Source: Caryophanon tenue (GTDB lineage Bacteria > Bacillota > Bacilli > Bacillales_A > Planococcaceae). Taken from it: 64,000 nt of DNA. Below the pieces are notes generated by a model. The model was given only the letters and a program-made list of their open reading frames with translations. It was not told where the DNA came from and did no database searches. Below are positions 26,273 through 35,295 of the stretch, in pieces. The stretch's first letter is position 1, and every line of letters starts with the position of its first letter. Both the position numbers and the translations under genes were made by a program. The stretch lies in assembly GCF_001700315.1 (NCBI RefSeq), contig NZ_MASJ01000024.1, forward strand, positions 27,720 to 91,719, read 5' to 3'.

Positions 26273-27382
26273 TTATACATATGTATTTATGCCAATTGTG
26301 ATACGCTCAAGGTGCTCGTGATTAAGCCCATAGCCACGCCCTGCCACTGTTGGCACACTGATTTTCGCCCCGCTTGCTGTAATTTCAGGTACTGTAATAT
26401 CTTCGTACCAGTAGCGATTAGCACCTGCAATATCAGATGCATACATAAAGTTTGGTAGCGATGCAATTGCTATCGCATGTGCACGACCTATTCCAGCCTC
26501 TAACATTCCCCCACACCACACACCAATGTCATGTTGTTCACAATAATCATGAATACGTATTGCTTCTGTAAAACCACCAACTCGCGCAAGCTTCACATTT
26601 ATAATTTTACAACTTTTTAATTGTATAGCTCGCTTTGCATCTGCTAATGAACAAATACTTTCATCTAAGCAAATGGGTGTAGTGATATGTTGCTGTAAAA
26701 TCGCATGTTCAACAAGATCATCATATGCAAGTGGTTGTTCAATCATCACTAAATTAAATTCATCGAGTGCTTTTAAACGATCTAGTTGCTTAAGTGTGTA
26801 CGTAGAATTAGCATCTGCCATTAAATCAATTGTTGGAAAATGACGACGAATCATGCGTAAAAGGTCAATGTCTTCGCCTGGCTTTATTTTTACTTTAATG
26901 CGTTTATACCCTTCATCCAATGCATGCTGAATACGAGCAATCATCGCGTTTTCATCTTGCTGTAAACCAATGGCAACGCCGACTTCAATCGCTTGCTGTG
27001 TACCGCCTAATAATTGTGCAAGTGGTTGATCGACAAGCTGTGCATATGCATCCCAGACAGCAGTCTCTACAGCTGACTTTGCCATTTGATTACGACGAAT
27101 CGGTTCAAAAAGTGTATGAATATCGCGTGGATGCTTTAGCGAACGATGTAATACAAGTGGTGCAAGTACATCTCCAATTATATGTTGCATCGTCCCAATC
27201 GTTTCTTCAGTGTAATAAGGCTTTTCAAATGCGAGCCCCTCACCATACCCAATAATCCCGTTCGTTGTATGTACTTCGACAACTAAAAATGGCTTATCAT
27301 GAATCATATCGATGCCACTTTTAAACGGTGCTTTCAATTGCATTTTCGCAGTGCGTACAACCATTCTTTCTATTTGAAACAT
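26273..27382 (-). CDS. menC: o-Succinylbenzoate synthase / N-succinylamino acid racemase family (enolase superfamily)
   Basis: 369 residues of the muconate-lactonizing subgroup. Catalytic Lys is in RIKVKIKPG, metal ligands in LMADANSTY (Asp), MIEQPL (Glu) and CLDESICS (Asp), and the second Lys in INVKLARVGG; WCGGMLEAGIGRAH matches the OSBS/NSAR group. MenC makes o-succinylbenzoate for menaquinone, but homologues racemise N-succinylamino acids and many do both. No other men gene is near, so the racemase role stays possible. GGTGGGA precedes the ATG. Confidence 0.85.
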   Translation of the reverse strand: MFQIERMVVRTAKMQLKAPFKSGIDMIHDKPFLVVEVHTTNGIIGYGEGLAFEKPYYTEETIGTMQHIIGDVLAPLVLHRSLKHPRDIHTLFEPIRRNQMAKSAVETAVWDAYAQLVDQPLAQLLGGTQQAIEVGVAIGLQQDENAMIARIQHALDEGYKRIKVKIKPGEDIDLLRMIRRHFPTIDLMADANSTYTLKQLDRLKALDEFNLVMIEQPLAYDDLVEHAILQQHITTPICLDESICSLADAKRAIQLKSCKIINVKLARVGGFTEAIRIHDYCEQHDIGVWCGGMLEAGIGRAHAIAIASLPNFMYASDIAGANRYWYEDITVPEITASGAKISVPTVAGRGYGLNHEHLERITIGINTYV

Positions 27383-27484
27383 ACATATCCCACCATTCTC
27401 TTTTTTGGAGTTTCTTCTATTATATTAGAAAAAATAAAAGTTTGGACACCTACACTTTATTATAGTAGTGTACTGTATTTTTGC

Positions 27485-27530
27485 ACAAAAAAAAGCGCGC
27501 CCAAGAATCTCTTCTTAGACGCACTTCTTT
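27485..27530 (-). terminator. Terminator after dtpT
   Basis: Imperfect stem GCG-CTAAGAA/TTCTTGG-CGC with a GAGA loop and a long T run on the minus strand. Confidence 0.8.
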
Positions 27531-27535
27531 TCTTG

Positions 27536-29026
27536 TTATTTTACACCTTTCATCGCACGAGAAATGATTGGTGAAATGATTAAAATAATAATACCGATAA
27601 CTACTGCAAATGCACCAAGCACACCGAAGTATGTTACTTCTGATACAACTGCATAAATACGTACTAACTGTGCGTTAATCGCTGATGCCGCTGCTGATGC
27701 TAAGAACCAAATCGCCATTGTTTGTCCGGCGAATGCTGCTGGTGCTAATTTTGTTGTTGCTGATAAACCTACTGGTGATAGTAATAATTCACCGATTACT
27801 GCTAAGAAGAATGAACCAACTAACCACCAAGGGCTTACTAATGTTTCGCCACCGTTTGATAACATACCTGGGATAACCATTAAGAAGAATGATGCCCCTG
27901 CAAAGAATAATGCGTATGAGAACTTACGTGGTGTCGATGGATTACGTACGCCAAGTTTCATCCATAATGTCGCAAATAATGGTGCCAGTAAAATGATAAA
28001 CATTGGGTTTAATGATTGGAACCATACTGGTGAAATCTCAAAGCTACCTAACATTAAATTCACGCGCGTATCTGCATACGTCGCTAAAATTGTTGCACTT
28101 TGGTCAGCAATTGCCCAGAACATTACTGCTGCAATGAATAATGGGATATACGCTAACACACGTGATTTTTCTTCCGTTGTCGTCTTTGGACTACGATACA
28201 TATATGTGAATAAAATTGTTGGAATTAAAATCCCTAATGTTGTAATGACTAATGAGAAGTTTGCAACCGTTAATGTGCCTGTTGCATTGGCTACTAATAC
28301 TAATGCGATAATAACCGCTACTGCGATAATCGCAATAATAGACATTTTTTTCTTTTCTGCTGGTGTCATTGGGTTTGGCGGGACTGTACCTGCTAAACCT
28401 AAGTTTTTCTTAGCCGTTACGACATAAACGATTAACCCTAATGCCATACCGAACGCTGCTACAGAGAAACCTGCGTGGAAACCTGCTGCTTGGTACACAC
28501 GATCAATAATTAATGGTGATAAAAACGCACCCATATTAATACCCATATAGAAGATTGAGAAACCTGCATCACGACGTGCATCTTCCTCTGTATACATATC
28601 CCCTACAATGGTTGATACATTCGATTTTAATAAACCTGTACCGATAATGATAAAGAACATTGAGCCAAATAATAATGTTGCACTACCTGGTAATGCTAAT
28701 AATATATGACCAATCATAATTAAAATACCACCGTAGAATACCGCTTTTCGCGTACCGAATACGCGGTCTGCTAAATAACCACCGATGATTCCTGACATAT
28801 AAACAAGCGACCCGTAAATCGCCATTACTGTATTTGCTGTTGTACGGTCTAAGCCTAAACCACCATGATTTAATTCATAGTACATGTAGTACAGTAAAAT
28901 TGCGCGCATCCCGTAGTAAGAGAAACGTTCCCAAAACTCCGTGAAGAATAATGTAAATAACCCTTTAGGATGACCGAAAAACCCTTTTTGAGGGACTGAT
29001 TTGACAATGTCGTCTCTACTCAACAT
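27536..29026 (-). CDS. dtpT: Proton-dependent di/tripeptide transporter (POT family)
   Basis: 496 residues, about 14 membrane helices. The POT signature FTEFWERFSYYGMRAILLYYMY (ExxERFxYYG, proton coupling and peptide binding) is at about residues 29-50, and FSIFYMGINMGAFLSPLI is the second family motif. It imports di- and tripeptides with protons, complementing the Opp system at 53-58 kb. AAGGGTG precedes the ATG. Confidence 0.94.
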   Translation of the reverse strand: MLSRDDIVKSVPQKGFFGHPKGLFTLFFTEFWERFSYYGMRAILLYYMYYELNHGGLGLDRTTANTVMAIYGSLVYMSGIIGGYLADRVFGTRKAVFYGGILIMIGHILLALPGSATLLFGSMFFIIIGTGLLKSNVSTIVGDMYTEEDARRDAGFSIFYMGINMGAFLSPLIIDRVYQAAGFHAGFSVAAFGMALGLIVYVVTAKKNLGLAGTVPPNPMTPAEKKKMSIIAIIAVAVIIALVLVANATGTLTVANFSLVITTLGILIPTILFTYMYRSPKTTTEEKSRVLAYIPLFIAAVMFWAIADQSATILATYADTRVNLMLGSFEISPVWFQSLNPMFIILLAPLFATLWMKLGVRNPSTPRKFSYALFFAGASFFLMVIPGMLSNGGETLVSPWWLVGSFFLAVIGELLLSPVGLSATTKLAPAAFAGQTMAIWFLASAAASAINAQLVRIYAVVSEVTYFGVLGAFAVVIGIIILIISPIISRAMKGVK

Positions 29027-29299
29027 AAATTTTCACCCTTTACTATAATATTCTAACAATTTATCTTATTAGTCTGTTAAACAAACCATTTCACTACACT
29101 AAAGCAAAATTAATTATTTTGCAATAGGTATTTAAAAAGTTAGAAAATATTATTTTTTCAATATGTTTAGCATTATACACCTTTTTTGACGTCAAACTTA
29201 TTGTTTAGAATACATTTAATTTTCAAATAAATATTTTATACTAAATAAATACAAATAAAAATAACATATATAATATTTCAATATAACAAATAATATTTA
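29027..29299. other. AT-rich intergenic region upstream of dtpT
   Basis: About 270 bp. Contains GCAAAAT-N5-ATTTTGC at 29104-29122, the dtpT promoter candidate, and AATTTTCAAATAAAT at 29218-29232, which matches a CodY box at 12 of 15 positions; this last is weak in such AT-rich DNA. No open frame. Confidence 0.4.
29172..29196 (-). promoter_or_regulatory. Possible dtpT promoter with a palindrome
   Basis: On the minus strand a TATAAT (29172-29177) follows a perfect 12-bp palindrome TTTGACGTCAAA (29185-29196). The palindrome sits where a -35 or an operator would lie. Spacing to any TTGACA-like -35 is not ideal. Confidence 0.35.
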
Positions 29300-29340
29300 T
29301 AAAAAAACCGATTTGAAATGTTGAACCTTTCAAATCGGTT
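29300..29340 (-). terminator. Terminator after hflX
   Basis: Stem AACCGATTTGAAA/TTTCAAATCGGTT with a 9-nt loop and seven T on the minus strand. Confidence 0.9.
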
Positions 29341-29359
29341 GCTTCTACATATAAAATTC

Positions 29360-30649
29360 TTATTTCTCTACAACAAACTGCTTATATTTTTGGTAGTCGG
29401 ACTCTTGCAGTTCAACACTTAATAATGTGCCGTCCTCTTCATAAGATGTTTCAAAAATCGATGCTTGCATATTAAAATAAGAAACAATATCGCCACGGTC
29501 ATATGGAATTAGCATGTCACAACGTACATAGTTTGAGAAAATTTCTTCGCGAATCATGTGAATTAATTCATCTAAACCTTCATCTTGTTTCGCTGAAATC
29601 CAAATATTATCGCCACTCACCATTGGATAACGTAAGTCTGCTTTATCTGATTTATTGTACACATAAATAGTTGGTACATCTTCTACACCAATCGCTTTTA
29701 ATGTGTCCTCTGTCACTTCCATCATATAACGGTATTCTTCATTCGATACGTCTACAATGTGTAACAGTAAATCAGAGTCACGCGCCTCTTCTAATGTTGA
29801 ACGGAAGGCTTTAACAAGATGGTGTGGTAATTTACTAACGAATCCAACTGTATCCGTTAATAAAAAGCGTTTATTATCCTCTAAATCAATTTGACGCACA
29901 CTTGTTTCCAGCGTTGCAAACAGCATATCTTTTTCGAATACTTGCTTGTCATCATGCTGACCAATTTTACGTAAAATTTGATTCATAATTGTCGATTTAC
30001 CAGCATTTGTATACCCAACAATAGACACGACTGGAATCGCATTTTTTTTACGTTGTTTACGCTGTGTCTCGCGCTGTGATTTTACTTCTTCTAAATCACG
30101 ACGTAGCTTTGTAATTTGGTCTTCGATTTTACGACGGTCTAACTCTAGCTTCGTTTCCCCTGCACCACGGTTACTAAAACCACCGCTTGTGCCACCACCT
30201 TGACGTGATAATGAAGCATGTAAGCCGACTAATCTCGGTAACATATATTGTAGTTGTGCAAGCTCTACTTGCATCTGTGCTTCCTTCGTTTTTGCACGAC
30301 GCCCGAAAATATCTAAAATCAGCATTGTGCGGTCAATTACTTTACAATCTAAGTCACGCTCTAAATTTCGGATTTGTGATGGCGATAATTCATCATTAAA
30401 AATAACGATGTTTGCATTTGCCTCTTCATAAAAAGCACGAACTTCTTCAATTTTCCCTGTACCTACATAATGAGATGGTGTTACGCGTTCTAAATTTTGC
30501 GTGACAACACCAACCACTTCTACTTCAAGTGCTTGTGCTAAATCAGCTAACTCTTCCATTGAGTAATCGAAGTGTTCATCATTTCGTAAATTGACGCCAA
30601 CTAAAATCGCACGTTCTATTAATTTTTCAATTTCATTTAATTTTTGCAT
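29360..30649 (-). CDS. hflX: Ribosome-associated GTPase HflX
   Basis: 429 residues. HflX binds stalled or hibernating 70S ribosomes and splits them under stress. N-terminal HflX domain (YVGTGKIEEVR, FNDELSPSQIRNLE), helical linker (RRDLEEVKSQRETQRKQR) and G domain: G1 GYTNAGKST, G3 DTVGF, G4 NKSD. The glycine-rich loop GGGTSGGFSNRGAGETKLE is complete. ATG 30649 has GGAGG at 6 nt; the longer frame adds eight unlikely codons. Confidence 0.95.
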   Translation of the reverse strand: MQKLNEIEKLIERAILVGVNLRNDEHFDYSMEELADLAQALEVEVVGVVTQNLERVTPSHYVGTGKIEEVRAFYEEANANIVIFNDELSPSQIRNLERDLDCKVIDRTMLILDIFGRRAKTKEAQMQVELAQLQYMLPRLVGLHASLSRQGGGTSGGFSNRGAGETKLELDRRKIEDQITKLRRDLEEVKSQRETQRKQRKKNAIPVVSIVGYTNAGKSTIMNQILRKIGQHDDKQVFEKDMLFATLETSVRQIDLEDNKRFLLTDTVGFVSKLPHHLVKAFRSTLEEARDSDLLLHIVDVSNEEYRYMMEVTEDTLKAIGVEDVPTIYVYNKSDKADLRYPMVSGDNIWISAKQDEGLDELIHMIREEIFSNYVRCDMLIPYDRGDIVSYFNMQASIFETSYEEDGTLLSVELQESDYQKYKQFVVEK

Positions 30650-30819
30650 AGTAACCTCCATTAAAACGCTCATGTCGTTGTTGTTAATTATAACATAGCC
30701 TTATTCACTACACCGTTTTTCGGAGACGACGAAATCGAAAGCACTACACTTTTATGATAAACTAAAGCCAATCAAATCGATTTAGCCTTGCTAACTATTT
30801 TAATTAAAGGACGGTAATT

Positions 30820-31992
30820 ATGGAATTTCAACAAATGAAAGAAGCGCTACTTGAACGCATTGAACAGCAACAACTTGTACAAGCAACAATTAGCCAACCT
30901 CGCTTAAAATCTAATGATGTAAAACGTATTAAATTAAAACCTCTTATGCTAAAAGGAATTTATCATATTCAACTCGAATATCAATATGAGCGCATTTTAA
31001 AACATGAAAATGTGACACTTGACGCATTTCCAGCGGCTCTGGATGCTTGCTTTGAGGACTTCCGCCAGTTCCAAGGTGAGTTTGTCGATGAACAAATTCA
31101 TGTGCAATTATCCAAAAAAAATAAAGTGTTATTTAAAACGACAAAGCAACAACAAAAAAAAGAAGTTAACTTAGCACATAACCGTAAAAAAAATTACTTA
31201 TTAGATGAAACAACACCATACCCATTTTTAATTCGCTTAGGTGTGCAAACAGAAGACGGTACGGTGAAAAAGCAAAAATATGATAAGTTCAAACAAATTA
31301 ATCGTTTTGTGGAATTTATTGATGATGCACTTGCTCACTTACCAAAAGACCGCACTATTCGTATTTTAGATTTCGGTTCAGGAAAATCGTACTTAACGTT
31401 CGCGCTGTACCACTATTTAAAAGTTGAAAAAGGACTAGATTTACATGTAACAGGCTTAGATTTAAAAAAGGAAGTTATTGAAGAATGTAATCAAATTGCC
31501 CACGACCTTGGCTATGACCAGCTAGAATTTTTAGTAGGCGATATTAATGATTATAATGATGAAACTGCTGTAGATATGGTTGTCACACTACATGCTTGTG
31601 ATGTGGCAACGGATATGGCATTAGCACGTGCCGTTAAATGGGGCGCTAAAGTTATTTTAAGTGTGCCTTGTTGCCAGCATGAATTAAATCGACAACTACA
31701 AGCACCCGCTCTGAATGTCATGCTCCAACACGGTTTAATTCGTGAGCGTTTTGCTGCACTTGCAACAGATTCCATTCGTGCGCAAATTTTATCACTTGTT
31801 GGCTATGAAGCGCAGCTACTTGAATTTATTGATATGGAAAACACACCGAAAAACATTTTAATTCGTGCCTATCATACTAGAAAACCAGCAACACAAGAAG
31901 CACGCGAACAATATGATGCATTCGTTCAGTTTCTATCGGCGAAGCCATTTTTACACAATGAATTAACAACTTATTTAGATGAGGTGAAATAA
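30820..31992 (+). CDS. Class I SAM-dependent methyltransferase (Methyltransf_32 type)
   Basis: 390 residues. The N-terminal ~180 residues are basic (VKRIKLKPLMLKG, QQQKKEVNLAHNRKKNYLL), suggesting RNA binding. The methyltransferase domain begins with motif I LDFGSGKSYLTFALYHYL, followed by HVTGLDLKKEV (motif II), the segment VTLHACDVATDMALARAV and SVPCCQHELN, a combination typical of PF13679. Homologues are widely annotated as methyltransferases without proven substrate; RNA is likely (inference). The DDAH-family gene follows 3 bp later, in the same transcript. Confidence 0.82.
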   Translation: MEFQQMKEALLERIEQQQLVQATISQPRLKSNDVKRIKLKPLMLKGIYHIQLEYQYERILKHENVTLDAFPAALDACFEDFRQFQGEFVDEQIHVQLSKKNKVLFKTTKQQQKKEVNLAHNRKKNYLLDETTPYPFLIRLGVQTEDGTVKKQKYDKFKQINRFVEFIDDALAHLPKDRTIRILDFGSGKSYLTFALYHYLKVEKGLDLHVTGLDLKKEVIEECNQIAHDLGYDQLEFLVGDINDYNDETAVDMVVTLHACDVATDMALARAVKWGAKVILSVPCCQHELNRQLQAPALNVMLQHGLIRERFAALATDSIRAQILSLVGYEAQLLEFIDMENTPKNILIRAYHTRKPATQEAREQYDAFVQFLSAKPFLHNELTTYLDEVK

Positions 31993-31995
31993 CGA

Positions 31996-32757
31996 TTGAT
32001 TACAAGAGCAATTGTCCGCAAACCTGGTGAAAGCTTTGCGGAAGGTCAAACAGCGTCAGAAGGTCCCACCCCCAATTATGAGCTGGCACTTCAACAGCAC
32101 GCTCAATATGTAGAAGCCATCCGTACGTGTGGCTTAGAGGTTATCGAACTTTACGCGAACGAACTTTATCCAGATTCAACATTCGTTGAAGATGTGGCCA
32201 TTACGACAAGTCGCTTTGCTGTTTTAGCGAATCCCGCCTCTCCTACTCGTAGCTATGAGGCAAAGCTAATCGAGCCTGTGATCCAAGAACATTTCGATAA
32301 AATTTATCGTATTTTCGAACCTGGGAAATTGGAAGCTAGCGATATTTTAAAGATTGCAAACCACTTCTATGTCGGCTTAACCGCTCGTACAAATGAAGAA
32401 GGCGCTGCGCAATTTAAACACGTTGTTGAGCATAATGGCTACGAATGTGACATCATTGGCGTAGAGCATGCTGCTTATTTAAAACAATGTGTCACATATA
32501 TCGGCAAAAATACAATTCTAGTCAATGAGACATTTGCGAAGCATCCTCTTTTTGCAAAGTATGAGAAGATCATTGTGCCCGCACATGAACACTATGCAAT
32601 TAATGCGTTGAAAATTAATGAACATTTATTAATTCCTGAAGGGTATCCTGAAACAGCGGCACTTTTACAACAAGCTGGATTTACGTATACACCCATTGCC
32701 TTATCTGAGTTTCAGAAACAAGACGGGGCACTTACATGTTTATCATTACGCTTTTAA
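31996..32757 (+). CDS. Dimethylarginine dimethylaminohydrolase / amidinotransferase-fold hydrolase
   Basis: 253 residues of the guanidino-modifying family. DDAH cleaves methylated arginine to citrulline and methylamines through a Cys-His-Glu site; here FVEDVAI gives the acidic residue and QDGALTCLSLRF the nucleophilic Cys at the end, with a His expected near residues 153-163. Start is TTG at 31996 with GAGGTG 9 nt upstream, the only start with a proper site. It follows a methyltransferase, but a link between protein-arginine methylation and this enzyme is not shown. Confidence 0.85.
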   Translation: MITRAIVRKPGESFAEGQTASEGPTPNYELALQQHAQYVEAIRTCGLEVIELYANELYPDSTFVEDVAITTSRFAVLANPASPTRSYEAKLIEPVIQEHFDKIYRIFEPGKLEASDILKIANHFYVGLTARTNEEGAAQFKHVVEHNGYECDIIGVEHAAYLKQCVTYIGKNTILVNETFAKHPLFAKYEKIIVPAHEHYAINALKINEHLLIPEGYPETAALLQQAGFTYTPIALSEFQKQDGALTCLSLRF

Positions 32758-32932
32758 GCAGAACATCTGCCAAAAGCGCCACGTCGTGTGGCAAGGCAGA
32801 TGTGACAAACATCGTGTTTGCCTCAAGCCATGCCTACGAAACGCATCCGCTATGTAGAGTAGCACCCAAAGCACAAAAATATCCTTCAGCAGTTGTCATT
32901 GCTGAAGGATATTTCTTTTTGTCTCAATCTCT
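32758..32932. repeat. MITE-like element, truncated copy 2
   Basis: About 175 bp that keep the right half of the family: conserved internal sequence, the hairpin ATATCCTTCAGCA/TGCTGAAGGATAT, and a terminal repeat whose complement reads AGAGATTGAGACAAAA (32917-32932). The left part is replaced by a nested hairpin (ACATCTGCC...GCCAC...GTGGC...GGCAGATGT, 32763-32805) right after the DDAH stop. It probably terminates that gene. Confidence 0.75.
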
Positions 32933-33373
32933 TTAGATTGTTTACGTTTCTTCAATAAAGGTAATAACTACCTAACGATACGATTATTTTAGAAAATATG
33001 TGTGAAAAACAACAGTATTTATCGATGTTTTCAATTTACATTAGCTTAATATTTTGTCTTGTTTTTAAAAAATATGTACACAAAAAATATTTTCTGTCTA
33101 TTTTATTTTTATTGTTTTTCCGATAGAAATAAAGACAAATAAGACAATTAAATTCTTTTTCTAAAATTTTAAACAGTTGAATCCGTTTACAATCCTAACT
33201 ATTTTTTTGTGCAAAATTCACACCTTATGTTACAAGAATGTAAATTTTGATATTTCCAAGTTAATTTTTATGTTGTTTTTGTAAAACGTTTGCTATGATA
33301 AATAAGGTTTCAAAACCAATCTATTTTTAAAGATATTTTATACTTTATATATTCTAGGAGGCACTAGACCACA
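32933..33373. other. AT-rich gap upstream of the phosphate transport pair
   Basis: About 440 bp with no gene. It must hold the promoter of DUF47-pit; TATGAT at 33294-33299 is a possible -10. Two TTCACA/GTTACA-like hexamers near 33218-33236 have 12-bp spacing, not the 11 bp of PhoP boxes, so I do not call a Pho box. Confidence 0.4.
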
Positions 33374-33994
33374 ATGTTTAGTTCAAAAAAACCAGATCCA
33401 TTTTTCGCAGCACTTTTAAAAATCTCTCAAAACGTGCAAGAGTCAATGCACTTTGCGAATGATTGCAAAATTGACAGCCCTGCGTCACTAAAAGAGATCA
33501 GTATTAAAATGAAATCATTCGAAACAGCTGGTGACAAATTAATTCACGAATTAATCGTTGAATTAAATAAAGCATTCTTAACACCTATCGAGCGCGAAGA
33601 CATTTTAGCATTAGCGATTCGTTTAGACGATGTGTTAGATGGTATGGAAAACACAATTGCTCACTTTGAAATGTATTCATTTACAGAAGTAAACGAGCAA
33701 ATGCGCCAATTCTTAAAGTACATCACATTATCAACAGATGAAGCCGTAAAAGCGATGGAATCATTAAACCGTAAAGATTTAGTTGGTATGCGCCAACATG
33801 CGATCTTAATTAAAGATTACGAGCGCGAGTGTGATGAAATTTTCCGTTCTTCAATTAAACAACTATTCTTAAGCGAAAAAGATCCTATTCGTTTAATCAT
33901 TTTCAAAGACATTTACGAGCAGTTCGAAGAGATTGCAGACTTCTGCCAAAATGTAGCGAACACAATCGAAACTATCATTATGCGTAACGCGTAA
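33374..33994 (+). CDS. DUF47 / PhoU-like phosphate transport regulator (YkaA-like)
   Basis: 206 residues, all-helical PhoU-like protein of the DUF47 family. The (E/D)xxxD metal-cluster type motifs appear as EREDILALAIRLDDVLDGMEN, and a second in FKDIYEQFEEIADFCQNVANTIE. DUF47 proteins are encoded with PiT transporters and are thought to regulate them. pit follows 25 bp downstream. GGAGG lies upstream of the ATG. Confidence 0.92.
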   Translation: MFSSKKPDPFFAALLKISQNVQESMHFANDCKIDSPASLKEISIKMKSFETAGDKLIHELIVELNKAFLTPIEREDILALAIRLDDVLDGMENTIAHFEMYSFTEVNEQMRQFLKYITLSTDEAVKAMESLNRKDLVGMRQHAILIKDYERECDEIFRSSIKQLFLSEKDPIRLIIFKDIYEQFEEIADFCQNVANTIETIIMRNA

Positions 33995-34019
33995 TTTAAA
34001 AAGGACGAGGAATTAAACT

Positions 34020-35036
34020 ATGGATATGCTATTGATCATTACCATATTAGTCGTAATTTTCGCTTTAGCGTTCGACTTTATTAATGGTTTCCATGATACA
34101 GCCAATGCCATCGCAACGTCAGTTTCGACACGTGCATTAAAGCCACGTGTAGCTGTCATGATGGCTGCAGTCATGAACTTCTTAGGGGCAATCACATTCG
34201 TAGGGGTAGCAAAAGCTATCGCGAGTGATATCGTTGACCCATTCTCTTTAAACTCTTTTGACGGTGATACAACTGGTTCTATCGTAATTTTAGCGGCTCT
34301 ATGTTCAGCAATTACATGGAACTTATTAACATGGTACTTCGGTATTCCATCAAGTTCATCACATACATTAATCGGTTCTATTGCTGGTGCAGCGATTGCA
34401 TCTGCAGGCTTTGGTATTTTAAACTACGAAGGTTTCACAAAAATCCTTCAAGCGTTATTACTTTCTCCTGTTATCGCTTTAGTTATCGGTTTTACAATGA
34501 TGAAACTATTCAAGTTCTTATTTAAAAACTTCAGCCTTTATTCAACAAACAAAGGCTTCCGTTTAGTACAAATCGGTACAGCGGCACTACAAGCATTTAC
34601 GCATGGTACAAACGATGCTCAAAAAGCAATGGGTATCATTACAATGGCGTTAATCGCTGCAAGCATGCAGTCTGGTGACGAAGTACAAGATTGGGTACGT
34701 GTTGCCTGTGCCCTAGCAATGGGTCTTGGTACAGCTGTTGGTGGTTACAAAATCATCAAAACAGTTGGTGGTAAAATTATGAAAATCCGTCCAGTAAACG
34801 GTGTTGCAGCTGACCTTTCTTCTGCTTCAATCATTTTTGGTGCGACATTAATCCACTTACCAGTATCAACAACGCACGTAATTTCTTCTGCAATTATGGG
34901 TGTTGGTGCAGCACAACGTGTGAAAGGCGTAAACTGGGCTATCGCACGTAAAATCGTTATTACTTGGTTCATTACAATGCCAATTTCTGCATTAATGGCC
35001 GGGATATTCTTCTTATTATTAAACTTATTCTTCTAA
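34020..35036 (+). CDS. pit: Low-affinity inorganic phosphate transporter (PiT family)
   Basis: 338 residues, about ten membrane helices. The duplicated PiT signature GFHDTANAIATSVSTRAL (near residue 25) and FTHGTNDAQKAMGIITMAL (about 195) bind phosphate and cation. Imports phosphate, usually as a metal-phosphate complex, with protons. Forms an operon with the DUF47 gene and ends in two consecutive terminators. Confidence 0.94.
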   Translation: MDMLLIITILVVIFALAFDFINGFHDTANAIATSVSTRALKPRVAVMMAAVMNFLGAITFVGVAKAIASDIVDPFSLNSFDGDTTGSIVILAALCSAITWNLLTWYFGIPSSSSHTLIGSIAGAAIASAGFGILNYEGFTKILQALLLSPVIALVIGFTMMKLFKFLFKNFSLYSTNKGFRLVQIGTAALQAFTHGTNDAQKAMGIITMALIAASMQSGDEVQDWVRVACALAMGLGTAVGGYKIIKTVGGKIMKIRPVNGVAADLSSASIIFGATLIHLPVSTTHVISSAIMGVGAAQRVKGVNWAIARKIVITWFITMPISALMAGIFFLLLNLFF

Positions 35037-35068
35037 TAAGCTTCATATGTGAAGTAATATACATCACA

Positions 35069-35107
35069 AAAAAGCCTTCAGCAATAATAATTGCTGAAGG
35101 TTTTTTA
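35069..35107 (+). terminator. Terminator after pit, with MITE-type hairpin core
   Basis: Stem AAAAAAGCCTTCAGCAA/TTGCTGAAGGTTTTTT with a short loop. The core CCTTCAGCA is the same as the hairpin in the MITE-like elements. Confidence 0.9.
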
Positions 35108-35170
35108 CTTTTATTCAAGCTTGTTCGCTTTAGCAATGCGTTTTTTGCACCATGATGTAATATCGATATA

Positions 35171-35202
35171 GCCCCTGACAGCAAATTTGTCGGGGCTTTT
35201 TT
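35171..35202 (+). terminator. Second terminator between pit and the MMPL gene
   Basis: Stem GCCCCTGACA/TGTCGGGGC with a short loop, then TTTTTT. Confidence 0.88.
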
Positions 35203-35295
35203 AGTGCTGTGATTTGTCAGAAAAGATGTTGTATCAGAAAAGTTGTATACTAAAAAGTAGTATCGTAACTTTATTAAGAGAAGGTGAGGCATTTT

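Noticed and set aside
29218..29232. CodY-like box AATTTTCAAATAAAT upstream of dtpT
   Set aside because: Three mismatches in very AT-rich DNA, 190 bp from the start; not distinguishable from chance.
32736..32936. 66-codon frame at the end of the DDAH gene
   Set aside because: Overlaps the end of the real gene in another frame and then runs through the repeat element.
33218..33236. PhoP-like hexamers upstream of DUF47-pit
   Set aside because: Spacing is 12 bp, not 11, and only one pair is seen.
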